Source: Bacillota bacterium
Lineage (GTDB): Bacteria > Bacillota > Clostridia > Christensenellales > CAG-138
Direction of reading: 5' to 3'
Assembly: GCA_023409435.1 (NCBI GenBank)
Contig: JAEYHP010000083.1
Location: 1 to 6,219, forward strand
Length of the DNA: 6,219 nt
Below, one piece after another: positions 4,963 to 6,219 of the stretch. Position numbers and translations under genes: made by a program. Within the stretch, counting starts at the first letter, position 1. Each line of letters starts with the position of its first letter. The notes under the pieces are model-generated. The model saw only the letters and a program-made list of their open reading frames with translations, was not told the origin of the DNA and did not search any database.

Positions 4963-5653
4963 ACACTGTCTTTGGCGGCCTTTCGCCAAACAGGGCGCTG
5001 CCCAGACGGATCATCGTTGCGCCTTCCTGTATGGCTGCGGTATAATCGCCGCTCATTCCCATGGAAAGGTGCTGCATCGTAACGCCCGGGATGTGTTTTG
5101 AGGCCTCCCACAGCCTGCGCATCCTAGCGAAATACGGCCTGGCTTCTTCTGCCTCCGCGGCGGGCGGTACGCACATAAGCCCCATCACCCTTAAACCGGG
5201 CTTGTCCGACATGGCATGCAAAAATTCGGAAAGATTGTGTTCGTCTATTCCGCCCTTTTGCGGTTCCGCCCCGATGTTGACCTGGACAAGTATGTTCTGC
5301 ACAATATTCCGCTGTACAGCCAGCCGTTCCAATTCCTGCGCAAGCTGGATTCGATCCACCGATTGTACCAGGTCCACACGTCCGATAATATATTTTACCT
5401 TATTTGTTTGTAATTGTCCAATGAAATGAATGTCGCATTTGTGTTTTGTGAAAAAATCGAGTTTATCGGTCAGTTCCTGCGCGCGGTTTTCCCCCACGTG
5501 GGTAATCCCAAGATCAAGCGCTGGGGCGATGCGTTCTGTCGGCACGAATTTTGTGACGGCAACGAGCGTTACTTCCTCCGGCTTTCGGCCACAGGCTGCG
5601 CAGGCGGACGCGATTTGTTCCTGTATGGATTCATAATTTTCCCGTATACTCAT
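4958..5653 (-). CDS. yggS: YggS family pyridoxal phosphate homeostasis protein (B. subtilis YlmE type)
   Basis: YggS/PLPBP proteins bind pyridoxal 5'-phosphate without known enzymatic turnover and keep vitamin B6 and amino-acid pools balanced in the cytoplasm. The 231-residue product has the single-domain fold-type III barrel layout of the family: the PLP lysine K35 in LVAVTKF (30-36), HVGENRAQE (52-60), IHFIGQLQTNKVK (75-87), VQVNIGAEPQKGG (123-135), GLMCVPP (158-164), and the phosphate-binding C-terminal blocks LSMGMSGDY (196-204) and IRLGSALFGER (215-225). Length is typical. GGGGAGG ends 8 nt before ATG 5653. The gene begins 33 nt after the stop of the HlyD-like gene, which suggests one transcript. 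In Firmicutes, yggS orthologues commonly sit directly upstream of sepF, as here, though the link to division is not explained by the known activity. Confidence 0.96.
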   Translation of the reverse strand: MSIRENYESIQEQIASACAACGRKPEEVTLVAVTKFVPTERIAPALDLGITHVGENRAQELTDKLDFFTKHKCDIHFIGQLQTNKVKYIIGRVDLVQSVDRIQLAQELERLAVQRNIVQNILVQVNIGAEPQKGGIDEHNLSEFLHAMSDKPGLRVMGLMCVPPAAEAEEARPYFARMRRLWEASKHIPGVTMQHLSMGMSGDYTAAIQEGATMIRLGSALFGERPPKTVL

Positions 5654-5686
5654 GGATATCCCCTCCCCGCCATCCGCTTGAGTTGG

Positions 5687-6219
5687 TTATGGCTTGCGGT
5701 ACCTTAAACCCGCCGTCAGTTCCCCTCCGGCTGCGGCGCGGATGATTGCGCCTTCCTCGTCGATGGCAAGCACATCCACCTGTGTCCAAGCCGTTTCATC
5801 CCCCGCTACACGGAATATGCCCGGCATGCCTTCCCGGATTTCAATCGCTTCAAGCGGCACGTAAAGCCCTGTGGCGTCCTTCATGATGGAAGCCTCCACC
5901 ACGCGCACGCCCATCAAATCGTTCATGGGCTGGTTGAACTCTAAAAGGTTCACCATCTGTTTGCCGGACAGTATGGGGGCTAACGCCGTGCCCGTATAGG
6001 GCTGGTCCGCATAGCCATTGAATATGACTGTATATGTTTCTCCCTGCGTGACGCGGAAGGGGCTTTCTGAATCCGTTAAAAAGGCGATATAAAAATGATC
6101 CGGATCGATCAGGCGATAGAGCGGGCTTACGTCAGTTGTGTCCATATCCGAGACCACGCCGCTGCCCTTTATGACGCCGGATATGAGATCCGAATTGATC
6201 ATGTTGAGCTTCTTGGCGC
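5687..6219 (-). CDS. HlyD-like membrane-fusion/adaptor protein, C-terminal 176 residues (start outside window)
   Basis: The frame is open at the right edge and ends at TAA 5687-5689, so the N-terminus (usually a membrane anchor and coiled-coil or lipoyl-like parts) is missing. The visible part begins AKKLNMINSDLISGVIKGSG; the in-frame ATG at 6202 is internal, since no stop precedes it in the window. GSGVVS is typical of the end of a barrel-sandwich (lipoyl-like) domain. The stretch LYRLIDPDHFYIAFLTDSE resembles the beta-barrel entry of HlyD/AcrA-type adaptors, and LYVPLEAIEIREGMPGIFRV resembles their membrane-proximal part, where a Pro-containing strand is followed by the G..GVFVV-like turn. 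Proteins annotated as HlyD-family adaptors are known directly before yggS-sepF in clostridial genomes. No transporter partner is visible here. The adaptor fold is likely; a role in efflux or in division is unknown. Confidence 0.7.
   Translation of the reverse strand, partial: AKKLNMINSDLISGVIKGSGVVSDMDTTDVSPLYRLIDPDHFYIAFLTDSESPFRVTQGETYTVIFNGYADQPYTGTALAPILSGKQMVNLLEFNQPMNDLMGVRVVEASIMKDATGLYVPLEAIEIREGMPGIFRVAGDETAWTQVDVLAIDEEGAIIRAAAGGELTAGLRYRKP

Noticed and set aside
1..6219. CRISPR array, tRNA, rRNA or toxin-antitoxin pair
   Set aside because: No regularly spaced direct repeats, no tRNA-like cloverleaf or rRNA sequence, and no pair of small co-directional genes of that kind are visible.

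Overview
The window looks like chromosomal DNA of a Gram-positive, low-to-middle GC bacterium, most likely class Clostridia (Bacillota). The evidence is the sepF / yggS / divIVA cell-division neighbourhood, strong AGGAGG-type ribosome binding sites, a TTG start and clostridial-style protein sequences. Base composition is by eye slightly above 50% GC, which would suit a gut Clostridia lineage such as Christensenellales or Oscillospirales; that finer placement is only a guess. All seven genes lie on the minus strand, so transcription runs from high to low coordinates.

In transcription order: the C-terminal part of an HlyD-like membrane-fusion/adaptor protein (5687-6219, start outside the window); yggS, a PLP-binding homeostasis protein (4958-5653), 33 nt downstream and probably co-transcribed; a 263-nt gene-free gap with several inverted repeats, including a roughly 160-bp element with imperfect terminal inverted repeats (4770-4929); sepF (4248-4694); a strong intrinsic terminator (4194-4228); a minimal 78-residue DivIVA-domain protein with a TTG start (3909-4145); three consecutive hairpins ending in a terminator (3810-3909); a YgiQ-family radical SAM protein (1906-3765); a 201-nt gap with a candidate promoter; lgt, prolipoprotein diacylglyceryl transferase with an unusual acidic C-terminal tail (649-1704); a perfect 15-bp inverted repeat (590-625); and the first 187 codons of pncB, nicotinate phosphoribosyltransferase (1-561).

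The right half is a variant of the Firmicute division cluster. YggS, SepF (FtsZ membrane anchor) and DivIVA (curvature/pole-sensing scaffold) are present in the usual order, but the ylmG and ylmH genes that often sit between sepF and divIVA are absent, and a terminator fills that position. The left half is housekeeping: a radical SAM protein of unsettled role, lipoprotein lipidation and NAD salvage. I see no convincing new multi-gene system. The most unusual content is non-coding: the terminal-inverted-repeat element, the hairpins that touch ribosome binding sites, and the hairpin clusters between genes.
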